NCBI RefSeq assembly: GCF_017357385.1
Contig: NZ_CP071633.1
Location: 620,001-684,000 of the forward strand
Direction: 5' to 3'
Length of the DNA stretch: 64,000 nt
Source of the DNA: Rhizobium sp. NZLR1
GTDB lineage: Bacteria > Pseudomonadota > Alphaproteobacteria > Rhizobiales > Rhizobiaceae
Shown one piece after another: positions 25,653 to 33,578 of this stretch. Positions within the stretch are counted from its first letter, which is position 1. Every line of letters begins with the position of its first letter. The translations under genes were made by a program, and so were the position numbers. Under the pieces are notes generated by a model that did not search any database, was not told the DNA's origin, and worked only from the letters and a program-made list of their open reading frames with translations.

Positions 25653-26237
25653 CTACTTGTAGGTGATCGTATCGCTGGTCCGCGGTCGATTGAAGAAATG
25701 CTGATCGAAGCTGTAGCCGTTCATTCCGGTAAAGCTTGAAAAGAACGCCGAGACGGGTGTCGTCAATTTGTATTGCACCCGCGTCAGTACGACCTGAACG
25801 CCTTGATCCTGGATTTGCGACGGGATTTCGATCGCGCTCGCGGTACCGGATTTGAGCGCGGTGGTGTTGAATGCGGCAGACCAGTTGACCGTCGCGCTGC
25901 CAGTCTTGCTGATATCGTTGACGGTGACCGTTATCGTGAGACCCGTCGTGTCATAGGGTTGGAGGATGAAGCTGGCGCCGGAAAGAAGCTTGGCGACGTC
26001 AGACGTCGTCCAGGTGTTCTGCTGCGAGATCATGTCGCCCGTTGTGGAGGCGATTTCGTCTATCTTGCGGCTGACCGTGAGCGCATGGCCGAGGTCGACA
26101 GTGCCGAACAGCAGCATCACCAGGAGCGGCAGCACGAGCGCGAATTCGACCCCCGAGGCGGCTCTGCGGTCGCGCGTAAGATGGAGGATGCGGGATAGGA
26201 CGCATCGGAAAAAGGAGAGATTCCGCTTTATCATCAT
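25653..26237 (-). CDS. TadE-family pilus assembly protein
   Basis: 194 residues with a short basic N-terminus followed by the TadE signature GVEFALVLPLLVMLLFGTVDLG, a single membrane helix with the invariant Glu, and an extracytoplasmic domain. TadE-like pseudopilins are minor components of tight-adherence (Flp) pili. It starts 1 bp after the preceding stop and so is translationally coupled to it. No other tad genes (ATPase, secretin, prepilin peptidase) are in view. Confidence 0.87.
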   Translation of the reverse strand: MMIKRNLSFFRCVLSRILHLTRDRRAASGVEFALVLPLLVMLLFGTVDLGHALTVSRKIDEIASTTGDMISQQNTWTTSDVAKLLSGASFILQPYDTTGLTITVTVNDISKTGSATVNWSAAFNTTALKSGTASAIEIPSQIQDQGVQVVLTRVQYKLTTPVSAFFSSFTGMNGYSFDQHFFNRPRTSDTITYK

Positions 26238-26238
26238 C

Positions 26239-26769
26239 TCAGAAAGGCTCGTTACGAAACAGCACGGAAGATCCGATGAGATAGCGGCCGTCGGAAAGCT
26301 TAGCGCTCGAAAGACTGAGGAAATTGACGACGGCCGTCCAGGGCAGGAAGGTCTGGACCAGGATATAGTCGCTGCCCTGACCGATATTGTAAGTCTCGGT
26401 GACGGCGAGCTTGCCGCTGGTGTCGATTGGATTGCCGCTGGTCGCGGACGACAGATCGGAAAGCACGCTCACCTTGACCAGGAGATCGCTGGAGCAGTTG
26501 AACGAGAGCAGCATGTCATTACAAATTCTGGCTTTGAAATCGGCCAATGTGATCTTCGAAGACGCTACCTCGCCGGTGCGGATCATCCGCGAGATCTTGT
26601 GCACCGAAGCGTCAAGCGTGGCGTTGACGAAGAACATCAGCGACACTTCGATAATGCCAAATATGATGATGAAGAGCGGCAGGGCCAGGATCGCAAATTC
26701 AATTGCAGCGACGCCATCGCGATCACCCAAGATGCGGCGAAGCAAGACAAACAATCCCCTTCGCCTCAT
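26239..26769 (-). CDS. TadE-family pilus assembly protein 2
   Basis: 176 residues with the TadE motif GVAAIEFAILALPLFIIIFG after a basic stretch. The ATG at 26769 overlaps the stop of the TadG-like gene as ATGA; the longer open frame to 27009 lies inside that gene and is rejected. The periplasmic part has two cysteines (ICNDM, FNCSS). It is the middle gene of a three-gene pseudopilin operon. Confidence 0.87.
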   Translation of the reverse strand: MRRRGLFVLLRRILGDRDGVAAIEFAILALPLFIIIFGIIEVSLMFFVNATLDASVHKISRMIRTGEVASSKITLADFKARICNDMLLSFNCSSDLLVKVSVLSDLSSATSGNPIDTSGKLAVTETYNIGQGSDYILVQTFLPWTAVVNFLSLSSAKLSDGRYLIGSSVLFRNEPF

Positions 26770-28127
26770 TGGGTCAGCCGAACGGAAGAGAGATATTGTG
26801 TGAAGAGCGCCGACAGACCTGCCGTGATCTCGGCTGATGACGCTGCTGAAATGAACAGGCTCTTGGAGGATGCGCAGTCCGAGAGCGCATAGGGAATGTA
26901 GTCGCGTCTCGTGATGCTTGTAGACACGCCGCTCTGCATGGTGCCGCCCCAGGTATTCTTCCAGTTGGCGCTTGCCATGGTCGAGCCGACGGTCGCGTTG
27001 TAACCCCAATCCGAGGTGAGCGGCAGGTATTCAGTGTAAAGCACGGCCATCGTGTCGGATTGATTTTTCAGATAACCGCACCAGTCCGGATTGAGCGGCG
27101 CGACTTTATTCCAGTATGCTCCGGATACAGCCTTGTTGTTCTTCCATACGACGCTGTCGGTAACCCATTCGCGCTGCGACTGGACGCCATCCGTCAACAG
27201 CAGAACGAGCTTGAGCGGCGTGCCTGAGGTAGTTCCGTCCCCTCCGGTGCCGACCTTCTGCTTCAGCGTCGCCAGCGACACGTCGAAATAGGTGGCCGCC
27301 TTCGAGGTCGCGCTGGTGAGGCCGTAGCTCGAATCCGCGAGGCGGCTGCGCGCGGTGTCCGTGCTCAGCGTTGGGGCCAGAACCTCCGTCAGCGTATCGC
27401 CCAGGCTATATAATCCGACCTTGATTCGTTGATGATTGCTGTCGGACGTGTCGACCAAAGCAAGCACGTCCTTGACGGCGTCACCGGCGACATCGGCGCG
27501 CAGCTTTATGTTCTTGGCCGTGCTGTATTCATAGTTGTTGGCGTATGTCTTGTTGCCGATAGTGTGGGAATCGCCCGTGTGGCAGGCGAACTGGCAGCCG
27601 ATCCCGGAATACATGGTCGCCTGACCTGCAGTCGTTGCCGCCAGAAGCATCGAAGGCGACGTGTCGATGACGATATAGACGTTGAGGTAGGAGGTGGCCG
27701 GCCCCTTGACGGCGCTGCCGACGCTGATGGGAACGGTGTTGATGTTGGCAATCTTCATCAACGTCGTCGGAACGGTGCCGCTTGCCGTCGCGGTTATCTT
27801 ATGGTTGCTGGTATCGATATTGATGTCACCAAGCGTATAGCTGCTTTCCACCTGCGCGCCGAACCAGTCGGACACTTTCTGTTTGAGGGCGGTGCTGTCG
27901 TCGGTGTCGATCTCTTTGACAGCGGCAATCAGGGCAGTGTCAAGATCGCTCTGCATCCTCTGTCGGATATTGTAGGTGCGAATGTAGTCGAAGCTCGCGC
28001 CGACCGCGATGATCATCGGGACCAGGGTGAGGGCGACGACGATCGCGACGTTGCCGCCTCTATCTCTTCCGAGACTGCGAAGGGTTCCGAAGACCCGGGC
28101 AAGTGAATGTGAAAGAGTCGACCGCAA
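26766..28127 (-). CDS. TadG-like protein with von Willebrand factor A domain
   Basis: 453 residues: the N-terminal TadG signature (GGNVAIVVALTLVPMIIAVG, about 24-43), then a VWA domain whose MIDAS motif is D-T-S-P-S-M in YIVIDTSPSM and whose core includes LVLLLTDGVQSQ. Cysteines (IGCQFACH, DWCGYL, SDCASS) could form disulphides. The only start in frame is a TTG at 28127 with no clear ribosome-binding site. It heads the trio and is probably an adhesin-like tip or assembly factor. Confidence 0.85.
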   Translation of the reverse strand: MRSTLSHSLARVFGTLRSLGRDRGGNVAIVVALTLVPMIIAVGASFDYIRTYNIRQRMQSDLDTALIAAVKEIDTDDSTALKQKVSDWFGAQVESSYTLGDINIDTSNHKITATASGTVPTTLMKIANINTVPISVGSAVKGPATSYLNVYIVIDTSPSMLLAATTAGQATMYSGIGCQFACHTGDSHTIGNKTYANNYEYSTAKNIKLRADVAGDAVKDVLALVDTSDSNHQRIKVGLYSLGDTLTEVLAPTLSTDTARSRLADSSYGLTSATSKAATYFDVSLATLKQKVGTGGDGTTSGTPLKLVLLLTDGVQSQREWVTDSVVWKNNKAVSGAYWNKVAPLNPDWCGYLKNQSDTMAVLYTEYLPLTSDWGYNATVGSTMASANWKNTWGGTMQSGVSTSITRRDYIPYALSDCASSKSLFISAASSAEITAGLSALFTQYLSSVRLTQ

Positions 28128-28313
28128 AGAAACACCGCATATGGATTATGAAAATAGTCCCGTGCGAGATGTCGCTAAAGCGCTTAAGCCTCTGTTAATT
28201 CCTGCAGTTCCTGTAGAAAAACGGGTAGCCGACGCACGGTTTCCTGCGCATATTGTACATGCCTGCGAAATTTGGATATCGCAAGGATACGCATCGAACT
28301 GAGTGCGGCTCGT

Positions 28314-29246
28314 TCAATGGACGCCCTTTTGATCTCCCCCGTCTTTGTCAGTGGCTGAAAGCCGCGCCTGAAGTTCGGTGGTAAGCCACCTTGCCGCCGG
28401 CCCCGGCGGGTTTGCGACATTGCGTATCACGTGGATGGGGTACTCACCCTGGTCGAAGATGGGAAACTGGAGATGGACGAGACGGCCATCGGCGAGATCA
28501 TCTCTAACCAAGGATGCCGGAAGTCCGCCCCAGCCCAATGCGCCGCGGATATAGAGATGTTTTGTCGCGTTGTCGCTGACACGCCAAGTCTTGAGCGAGA
28601 ACACGTTGAAATCGCGTCCCTTCGTCAAGCCCGAAGCGTCGTAGACGACGAGCTGGGTTTCGTCCCGCACATCAGCGAGGGTCATCGGCCGGCGCAACTT
28701 TGCAAGTGGATGGTCGGGGGCGGCGACGGGGATCATCGCCGACTGGCCGATCCGTTCGAAAACGATCTGATCGTTCCTTGTCGCCATGGCGCCGCCAAAG
28801 CCGACGACGGCCCTCGCATTGCTAACCGCATCCATGACGATCCCCAATGTGCCGACCGTTACATTCAGGGAGACGGTGGGATAATGACTGCGGAAGGCAC
28901 GCAGCACGTCGACGACAATGTCCGTCGGCACGATAGCGCTCATCGCCACATTGAGCTCGGCCTCCAGCCCGTCGCTCAGGGCCTGGACGCGCGCCCGCAT
29001 CAGATCGAGATCGCCGAGCAACCGGCGGGCATCCTCGAGCACCGACCTTCCGGCTTCCGTCAGCTGCGGCCGTTTGGTGCCGGAGCGGCTGAAAAGCGCC
29101 ACCCTGAGCTGCGCCTCGAGATTGGCGATCGTATAGCTGACGACCGACTGCGTTCGGTTGAGGGCGCGGGACGCGGCTGAAAAACTGCCTTTCTCCACCA
29201 CGGTTAGGAAGACCTGAAGCTGATCCAAAGTCGGGTGGGGCTGCAT
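28314..29246 (-). CDS. LysR-family transcriptional regulator
   Basis: 310 residues: an HTH_1 domain (about 6-65; GSFSAASRALNRTQSVVSYTI) and a LysR substrate-binding domain (about 92-300). It is divergent from the DoxX-type gene at 29363, the most likely target. The 116-bp gap contains a direct repeat (TTTTCACGA twice, 20 bp apart). Confidence 0.92.
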   Translation of the reverse strand: MQPHPTLDQLQVFLTVVEKGSFSAASRALNRTQSVVSYTIANLEAQLRVALFSRSGTKRPQLTEAGRSVLEDARRLLGDLDLMRARVQALSDGLEAELNVAMSAIVPTDIVVDVLRAFRSHYPTVSLNVTVGTLGIVMDAVSNARAVVGFGGAMATRNDQIVFERIGQSAMIPVAAPDHPLAKLRRPMTLADVRDETQLVVYDASGLTKGRDFNVFSLKTWRVSDNATKHLYIRGALGWGGLPASLVRDDLADGRLVHLQFPIFDQGEYPIHVIRNVANPPGPAARWLTTELQARLSATDKDGGDQKGVH

Positions 29247-29269
29247 ATCTCATCGATCCTGTCGATAAA

Positions 29270-29298
29270 TTTTCACGAAAATATAACGGTTTTCACGA
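29270..29298. promoter_or_regulatory. direct repeat in the LysR-DoxX divergent promoter
   Basis: TTTTCACGA occurs at 29270-29278 and 29290-29298, 20 bp apart (about two helical turns). It is a candidate LysR contact site by position. Confidence 0.4.
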
Positions 29299-29362
29299 TG
29301 AGCTTCCAGCTCTATCTGTTCGCTCGACGGGATTGCCGTCATCCCTTATCAAGGAGGTTCGA

Positions 29363-29791
29363 ATGTCCAACACCGCGACTGGTTTGCCTGCGCCCCAGGG
29401 GAAGTTGCTTCTAATCGGGCTATGGTCCGCTCAGGTGCTTCTCTTTATTGCCTTCACGCTGTTCGGCTGTATGAAGTTTTTCATGCCGGTCGACCAACTG
29501 GCGGCAATGTGGGTATGGCCCGGCGACGTTCCCGCATGGTTTCTGCGCCTCATGGGTATTATCGATTTCGCCGGCGGAGTGGGCGTGTTGCTGCCGGCCC
29601 TAACTCGGATTCAGCCGCGTCTGACCGTGCTTGCGGCGCTTGGCTGCGTGCTGCTGCAGATCACTGCGATGATCTTTCATCTCTCCCGCGGCGAAGCGTC
29701 CGCCTTGCCACTCAATGTCATCCTGCTTGCCCTTTCAGCTTTCATCCTGTGGGGCCGCGGCAAGAGGGCGCCGATTACGCCGCGCCAATGA
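29363..29791 (+). CDS. DoxX-like membrane protein
   Basis: 142 residues with four hydrophobic helices and a DoxX-like pattern (ALFGCMKF-type segment TLFGCMKFFMP, then LRLMGIIDFAGGVGVLLPAL). AAGGAGG at 29351-29357 fixes the ATG. DoxX proteins are linked to quinone or thiol redox chemistry, but the role here is not known. It is divergent from a LysR gene. A 31-codon frame overlaps its stop. Confidence 0.88.
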   Translation: MSNTATGLPAPQGKLLLIGLWSAQVLLFIAFTLFGCMKFFMPVDQLAAMWVWPGDVPAWFLRLMGIIDFAGGVGVLLPALTRIQPRLTVLAALGCVLLQITAMIFHLSRGEASALPLNVILLALSAFILWGRGKRAPITPRQ

Positions 29792-29883
29792 CGGACGCCG
29801 CCGATCGGGAGGCGCGCGCCCGGATCCAACAGGTTTTGGACGAACTCGACAGATTGAGTTTTGAGCTGCATCGCCAGTCATGA
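29788..29883 (+). CDS. possible 31-residue protein coupled to DoxX
   Basis: The ATG overlaps the DoxX stop as ATGA. The product (MTDAADREARARIQQVLDEL, then 11 more residues) is highly charged and helical. It ends 14 bp before the insertion element at 29898. Coupling and composition support it, but no homologue is recognised. Confidence 0.4.
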   Translation: MTDAADREARARIQQVLDELDRLSFELHRQS

Positions 29884-29971
29884 TGTCTTTTGGATTAGGC
29901 TCAGGACCCATAAACGGACTTGTGGAGCGGGGCCAGTTTGATTCAGTGGCGGCGTCGAGGTGGCGCTGCCG

Positions 29972-30087
29972 ATGGCCGACATGTTCCTGCTGAACGAGGC
30001 GCAGATGCGCCGGATCGAGCCCTACTTCCCCTTGTCGCGTGGTCGAGCGCGGGTGGGCGACCGGCGGTGCTGTCGGGCATCGTCTAG
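29972..30087 (+). pseudogene. IS5-family transposase, N-terminal remnant
   Basis: Reads MADMFLLNEAQMRRIEPYFP and SRGRARVGDRR, then shifts frame to VLSGIV before a stop. This is the characteristic start of IS5-group (IS427-like) transposases. Homology ends near 30087 and the catalytic DDE core is absent. Confidence 0.8.
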
Positions 30088-30301
30088 GGCAGGTAGGGCG
30101 CGAGGCCGACGTCGGAGTGGACCTCCGCCAAGGCCGAGCAACGCTGCCAAGGCCGCCGCTTCGATAGGGGCCTTGGCCGACGAATTCTCGAGGAGGGTTT
30201 GAGCTTCTTGTTCGTTCCTTCAACACTACGACGAAACCCGAACCCTCCTCAATTTACGAACCCAAGTGTTACCACTATACGATGATGGACAAGAGGTGTC
30301 G

Positions 30302-31120
30302 TCAAGACCTGATGAAAGACAGCAGGTCAGGGTTGAGGACATCCGCATGTGTGGTTAGCATGCCGTGGGGGTAGCCCGGATAAGTCTTCAGCGACCCGTT
30401 CTTAAGCAGGTCGACCGCACGCGGCACTGAACTTGCGAACGGGACGACTTGATCAGCCTCGCCATGCATCACCAGCACCGGCACAGTGATCTTCTTGAGG
30501 TCTTCGGTATAATCTTCGAGCCAAGAGTCGACGGTCGCGTAATGAGCGAGGGCACCGCCGGCCATGCCTTGGCGCCACCAGTTCGCAATGATTGCCTCCG
30601 AAGGCTTCGCCCCATCGAGGTTGTAGCCGTAGAACGGGTTCTCAGGGACGAAACGGTAGAACTCCGACCGGTTGCCCAGCACGCCGGCCCGGATCGCTTC
30701 GAACCACTCCGGCGGCTGACCGGCCGGGTTGTCCTCGCTCCGGTACATGTTCGGCGTCAGCGAAGCGACCAGCACCGCCTTCGCAACCCGCTCCTGGTGG
30801 CGAGCGACATAGCGAGCTACCTCACCGCCACCCGTCGAATGCCCGATATGGATCGCGTCGCGCAGGTCGAGGTGTTCAGTCAGCGCCGCGAGGTCGGCAA
30901 CCCAGTGGTCCATGTCGTTGCCGGTGCTGGGCTGGTCGGACCGGCCGTGGCCGCGCCGGTCGTGGGCGATCACCCGATACCCGTGATGAAGGAAGAATGT
31001 CATCTGGGCATCCCAGTCGTCCGCTGTCAGCGGCCAACCGTGGCTGAAAACGATCGGCTGACCTGATCCCCAGTCCTTGTAGAAGATATTTACGCCGTCT
31101 GTAGTAATTATCGTGGACAT
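30302..31120 (-). CDS. alpha/beta hydrolase, cofactor-free haloperoxidase/arylesterase type
   Basis: 272 residues, the usual length of non-haem chloroperoxidase-like hydrolases. The nucleophile elbow is GHSTGGG (about 93-99), the oxyanion region is HGWPLTADDWD, the acid is in MHGEADQVVPF and the histidine in YPHGM near the C-terminus, so the Ser-Asp-His triad is complete. These enzymes hydrolyse esters and, in vitro, form peracids. It lies inside the hollow IS5 element, downstream of a tetR-type gene, with an identical palindrome in front of each gene. Confidence 0.92.
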   Translation of the reverse strand: MSTIITTDGVNIFYKDWGSGQPIVFSHGWPLTADDWDAQMTFFLHHGYRVIAHDRRGHGRSDQPSTGNDMDHWVADLAALTEHLDLRDAIHIGHSTGGGEVARYVARHQERVAKAVLVASLTPNMYRSEDNPAGQPPEWFEAIRAGVLGNRSEFYRFVPENPFYGYNLDGAKPSEAIIANWWRQGMAGGALAHYATVDSWLEDYTEDLKKITVPVLVMHGEADQVVPFASSVPRAVDLLKNGSLKTYPGYPHGMLTTHADVLNPDLLSFIRS

Positions 31121-31197
31121 GATTTGCTCCTTTGATTGCCGCGGATAAAGGTCAGCACTCGTTGTCGCAGCGTTCCAGCGAGAAACTTGTCAAATGC

Positions 31198-31209
31198 ATG
31201 ACCGGTCGT
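31198..31209. promoter_or_regulatory. TetR-type operator upstream of hydrolase
   Basis: ATGACCGGTCGT, with the 8-bp perfect palindrome GACCGGTC at its core, lies 78 bp upstream of the hydrolase start. The identical 12-mer occurs at 31832-31843. GACCGGTC-centred sites are known for several TetR-family repressors (for example NemR). Confidence 0.7.
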
Positions 31210-31230
31210 ATATTTACCGGCCAAAATTGT

Positions 31231-31821
31231 TCAGGTTACAAGGGCGGGCAAAACGAAACCTTCAAAGCTGTCGAATGGCGACCGGTTACGTTCGACCTTG
31301 GCACGCGTGACCGCGCCTTCGAACGCGTCGATCAACGCGACGGCAACCTGTCCCGGGTCCTTTCCGGCCGGCAATTCGCCCTGGGCCTGGGCTTCCCGGA
31401 GGCATTCGGTGAGCGAGGCCATCCATTGGCGATAGATTGCCGCCAGCGTAATGCGTACATGCTCGCTCGACGGCGTGACCTCGAGCGCCATATTCCCGAT
31501 CAGGCAGCCAACCGCGTAACCGCGGCGCTCGTGAAACTCTGCTAGGCTCGCGAAATAGCGCGCGATACGCGCGAGCGGCGCCATGTTGTGATCGGCCAAG
31601 ATCGGGCCGTAGGTAGCAACCACCGAATCCCAATACTCGGTCAGTACCTCGACAGCGAAGGCCTCCTTGCTTTCGAAATAATTGTAGAACGAACCCTTGG
31701 GCACACCGGCGACCGACGTAATCTCCTGCACGCCCGTGGCATTGAAGCCGCGGGTGCTGATGAGGTTTCCCCCCTTATCCAGGAGGCGCGATCGCGTTTC
31801 GGGATTGGCTGGTCTAGGCAT
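31231..31821 (-). CDS. TetR/AcrR-family transcriptional regulator
   Basis: 196 residues: a TetR_N helix-turn-helix (about 8-55; FNATGVQEITSVAGVPKGSFYNYFESKEAF) and a TetR_C-like ligand domain. The ATG at 31821 (MPRPANPETR) is preferred; the open frame 12 codons longer would include the operator. It lies upstream of and in the same direction as the hydrolase, and both have the same palindrome in front, so it probably represses itself and the hydrolase until an electrophile or ester-type inducer binds. Confidence 0.92.
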   Translation of the reverse strand: MPRPANPETRSRLLDKGGNLISTRGFNATGVQEITSVAGVPKGSFYNYFESKEAFAVEVLTEYWDSVVATYGPILADHNMAPLARIARYFASLAEFHERRGYAVGCLIGNMALEVTPSSEHVRITLAAIYRQWMASLTECLREAQAQGELPAGKDPGQVAVALIDAFEGAVTRAKVERNRSPFDSFEGFVLPALVT

Positions 31822-31831
31822 GAATAGATAT

Positions 31832-31843
31832 ATGACCGGTCGT
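31832..31843. promoter_or_regulatory. TetR-type operator upstream of the tetR gene
   Basis: ATGACCGGTCGT, identical to the site at 31198-31209, ends 11 bp before the TetR start codon, as expected for autorepression. Confidence 0.7.
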
Positions 31844-31892
31844 CTTGTTATTGTCAAGCAGTTTTTGGTGGGGACACGGGTAACGCATTCAC

Positions 31893-31984
31893 ACCCGCTA
31901 CGATCGCTGCGCCAACACCTTCATGGGCGCAATCACCCTCGCCGCCATCCTCCTATTTGGCTACCCCGTTGTGAGTCCTGAGCC
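31893..31984 (+). pseudogene. IS5-family transposase, C-terminal remnant
   Basis: Reads T-RYDRCANTFMGAITLAAILL, the typical C-terminus of IS5-group transposases (TRYDRC-x-x-TF), and runs into the right inverted end without its own stop codon. It has the same orientation as the N-terminal remnant about 1.8 kb upstream, so both are parts of one element. Confidence 0.8.
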
Positions 31985-32689
31985 TAGGGCGGCAATGACG
32001 CGATCGGCCATGAAAGCGCACCGGGCGCCATTGAACGGAAACAGCGCCGAGAATGCGCCGGAGAGCCGTTTTTCGATCGACTGACGCATCATCTTCCGCG
32101 CCCGGTGCAATCGGGTCTTGGCAGTTTCGGGTCTTATGCCGAGATAGGATGCGGCCTCGTCGGTGCTCATGCCCTCGACATCACGCAGTACGAAGACGGC
32201 GCGAAAATCATCCGGAAGTTCGTCGACCGCATGTTCGAGGAGATGCCGCGCCTGGCTCCGCGACAGCTCGGTTTCTGGATCGGTTGCGGACAAGGAGGAA
32301 GGAAATTGTAGTACTTCACCGCCCGGCGATGTCGTCTGCATGTCGATTTCCTCGAGCCTAGCTGTGTTCTTTCGGCGCCGCACGCGGCCCAGCGCTTCGT
32401 TGATCGCAATTCGGGTCAGCCACGTCGAAAACTGCGCATCGGCTCGGAACGCCGCCAGATTGGTGAATGCTTTGATATAGGCGGCCTGAACGACGTCTTC
32501 CGCCTCGGCATCGTTGCGGATGATGGCGCGCGCGGTGCGGAACAGGCGCTGGTTGTGGCGTTGAATGATGGTGCGGATGGCGGGCTCGTCGCCCATTTTC
32601 GCCAAGGGCACGAGATCTGCGTCGGAGAATGTCGACATCTGCTGCTGGTGCTGCTGCTGTCGCTCGGTCGGAACCGGAATGGCTGTCAT
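31961..32689 (-). CDS. ECF-type RNA polymerase sigma factor with IS-derived C-terminus
   Basis: 242 residues. Sigma region 2 (about 40-110; RNDAEAEDVVQAAYIKAF) and region 4 (about 160-215; FVLRDVEGMSTDEAASYLGI) are intact. The last seven residues, GSGLTTG, and the stop are encoded by the right end of the insertion element at 29898-31984. Removing the element and one TA restores an end of L-I-Q-K-T-S and stop. It follows a cupredoxin and a DUF4142 gene; no anti-sigma gene is adjacent. Confidence 0.9.
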   Translation of the reverse strand: MTAIPVPTERQQQHQQQMSTFSDADLVPLAKMGDEPAIRTIIQRHNQRLFRTARAIIRNDAEAEDVVQAAYIKAFTNLAAFRADAQFSTWLTRIAINEALGRVRRRKNTARLEEIDMQTTSPGGEVLQFPSSLSATDPETELSRSQARHLLEHAVDELPDDFRAVFVLRDVEGMSTDEAASYLGIRPETAKTRLHRARKMMRQSIEKRLSGAFSALFPFNGARCAFMADRVIAALGSGLTTG

Positions 32690-32728
32690 GGGAATCCTCC
32701 GCCTACCGTATTTGATTGAAGCCCGGCG

Positions 32729-33049
32729 CTATGGCCGGACGTCCAGTTTGCCCGTCATGGCCGGATGAAAGCGGCAATAGAAGTCGACTGCTCCCGCTCG
32801 GCTGATCGTCATGCGACCTTCCGATTTCGGCGGCAGGTCGATATCGAAGCTTTTGTCGCGGGCCGTCACCGTGTGCCGGAAGATATCATCATTTCGCCAG
32901 ACGATCACGTCGCCCACATGCAGTTCGGCAGGCGGCGCGCTGTATTTCATCCCTGCAATGGTGACTTGGTATTCCGCGGCAGAGGCGACGCCGCCGCCTG
33001 TCCAGAGTAGCGCACACAGCAGCGGCAGCGATTTCGTCAGCAAATGCAT
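32729..33049 (-). CDS. cupredoxin, amicyanin/plastocyanin-like
   Basis: 106 residues with a signal peptide (cleavage near ASA-AE, residue 24-25). The type I copper ligands are visible: a histidine in FRHTVTA, then C, H and M in YCRFHPAM. It would be a small periplasmic electron carrier. It lies 7 bp downstream of the DUF4142 gene and 39 bp upstream of the ECF sigma gene, so the three are probably one operon. Confidence 0.9.
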   Translation of the reverse strand: MHLLTKSLPLLCALLWTGGGVASAAEYQVTIAGMKYSAPPAELHVGDVIVWRNDDIFRHTVTARDKSFDIDLPPKSEGRMTISRAGAVDFYCRFHPAMTGKLDVRP

Positions 33050-33056
33050 CGCCAGT

Positions 33057-33578
33057 CTACTTCATCGTCGAGGCAAGATGCTCGGCATGCATCTGGTGCT
33101 GCTTGAACAGGGTCAGGCCCGTTTCCAGGAGCGACTTGAGCTCGTTGTTCTGCGCCGAGGGGATCAGCACCTTGGCAAGCGCATCGTTGACCGACTTGTG
33201 ATAGGCGACTTCGTTTTCGACATAGGCCTTGTCGAAAGCCGCGCCGTCGAGAGCGTCAAGCGTCTTCAACTCCTTGCTTGCTTGAGTCGAGAGCGACTGG
33301 CTGATCTTGTTGTCTTCAGGCGTCACCTTTAGTTTCTTGACGAGGGCGAGCGCCTGATCGTTGACGGCCTTGTGGTCGCGCTCCATGGTCTTGGCGAATT
33401 CAATGACTTCGGCATCCTTGCTTTTCTTCAACGCCTGATCCGCGGCGGTGACGTCGATCTGCCCCGCCGTATAGGCGATATGAGCAATCTGAGGGTCGGT
33501 CGGCTTTGCATCGGCGGCGATCGAAGCCGTGCCGAGCGAGGCTGCCAGGAGGGTTGCGCCGAGAATCTGTTTCAACAT
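33057..33578 (-). CDS. DUF4142 secreted helical protein
   Basis: 173 residues with a signal peptide (MLKQILGATLLAASLGTASI, cleavage near AA-DA). The mature domain is a helical bundle with ferritin-like spacing of His and Glu (FAKTMERDHKAVNDQ and NEVAYHKSVND, LFKQHQMHAEH), the DUF4142 pattern. AAAGGAG before the ATG at 33578 overrules the longer open frame. Members often occur with stress sigma factors. The function is unknown; metal binding is a guess from the histidines. Confidence 0.86.
   Translation of the reverse strand: MLKQILGATLLAASLGTASIAADAKPTDPQIAHIAYTAGQIDVTAADQALKKSKDAEVIEFAKTMERDHKAVNDQALALVKKLKVTPEDNKISQSLSTQASKELKTLDALDGAAFDKAYVENEVAYHKSVNDALAKVLIPSAQNNELKSLLETGLTLFKQHQMHAEHLASTMK

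Larger units (their letters stand above)
29898..31984 (+). mobile_element. hollowed IS5-type element carrying hydrolase and TetR genes
   Basis: The 2087-bp unit is bounded by inverted ends (left GGCTCAGGACCCATAAACGG; right end reversed GGCTCAGGACTCACAACGGG; the first 10 bases identical) and flanked by TA on both sides (29896-29897 and 31985-31986), as target duplication. The first and last parts encode the two ends of an IS5-type transposase in the same orientation. The middle is replaced by an alpha/beta hydrolase gene and a tetR-type gene on the minus strand. No transposase remains, so it could move only in trans. Confidence 0.75.
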
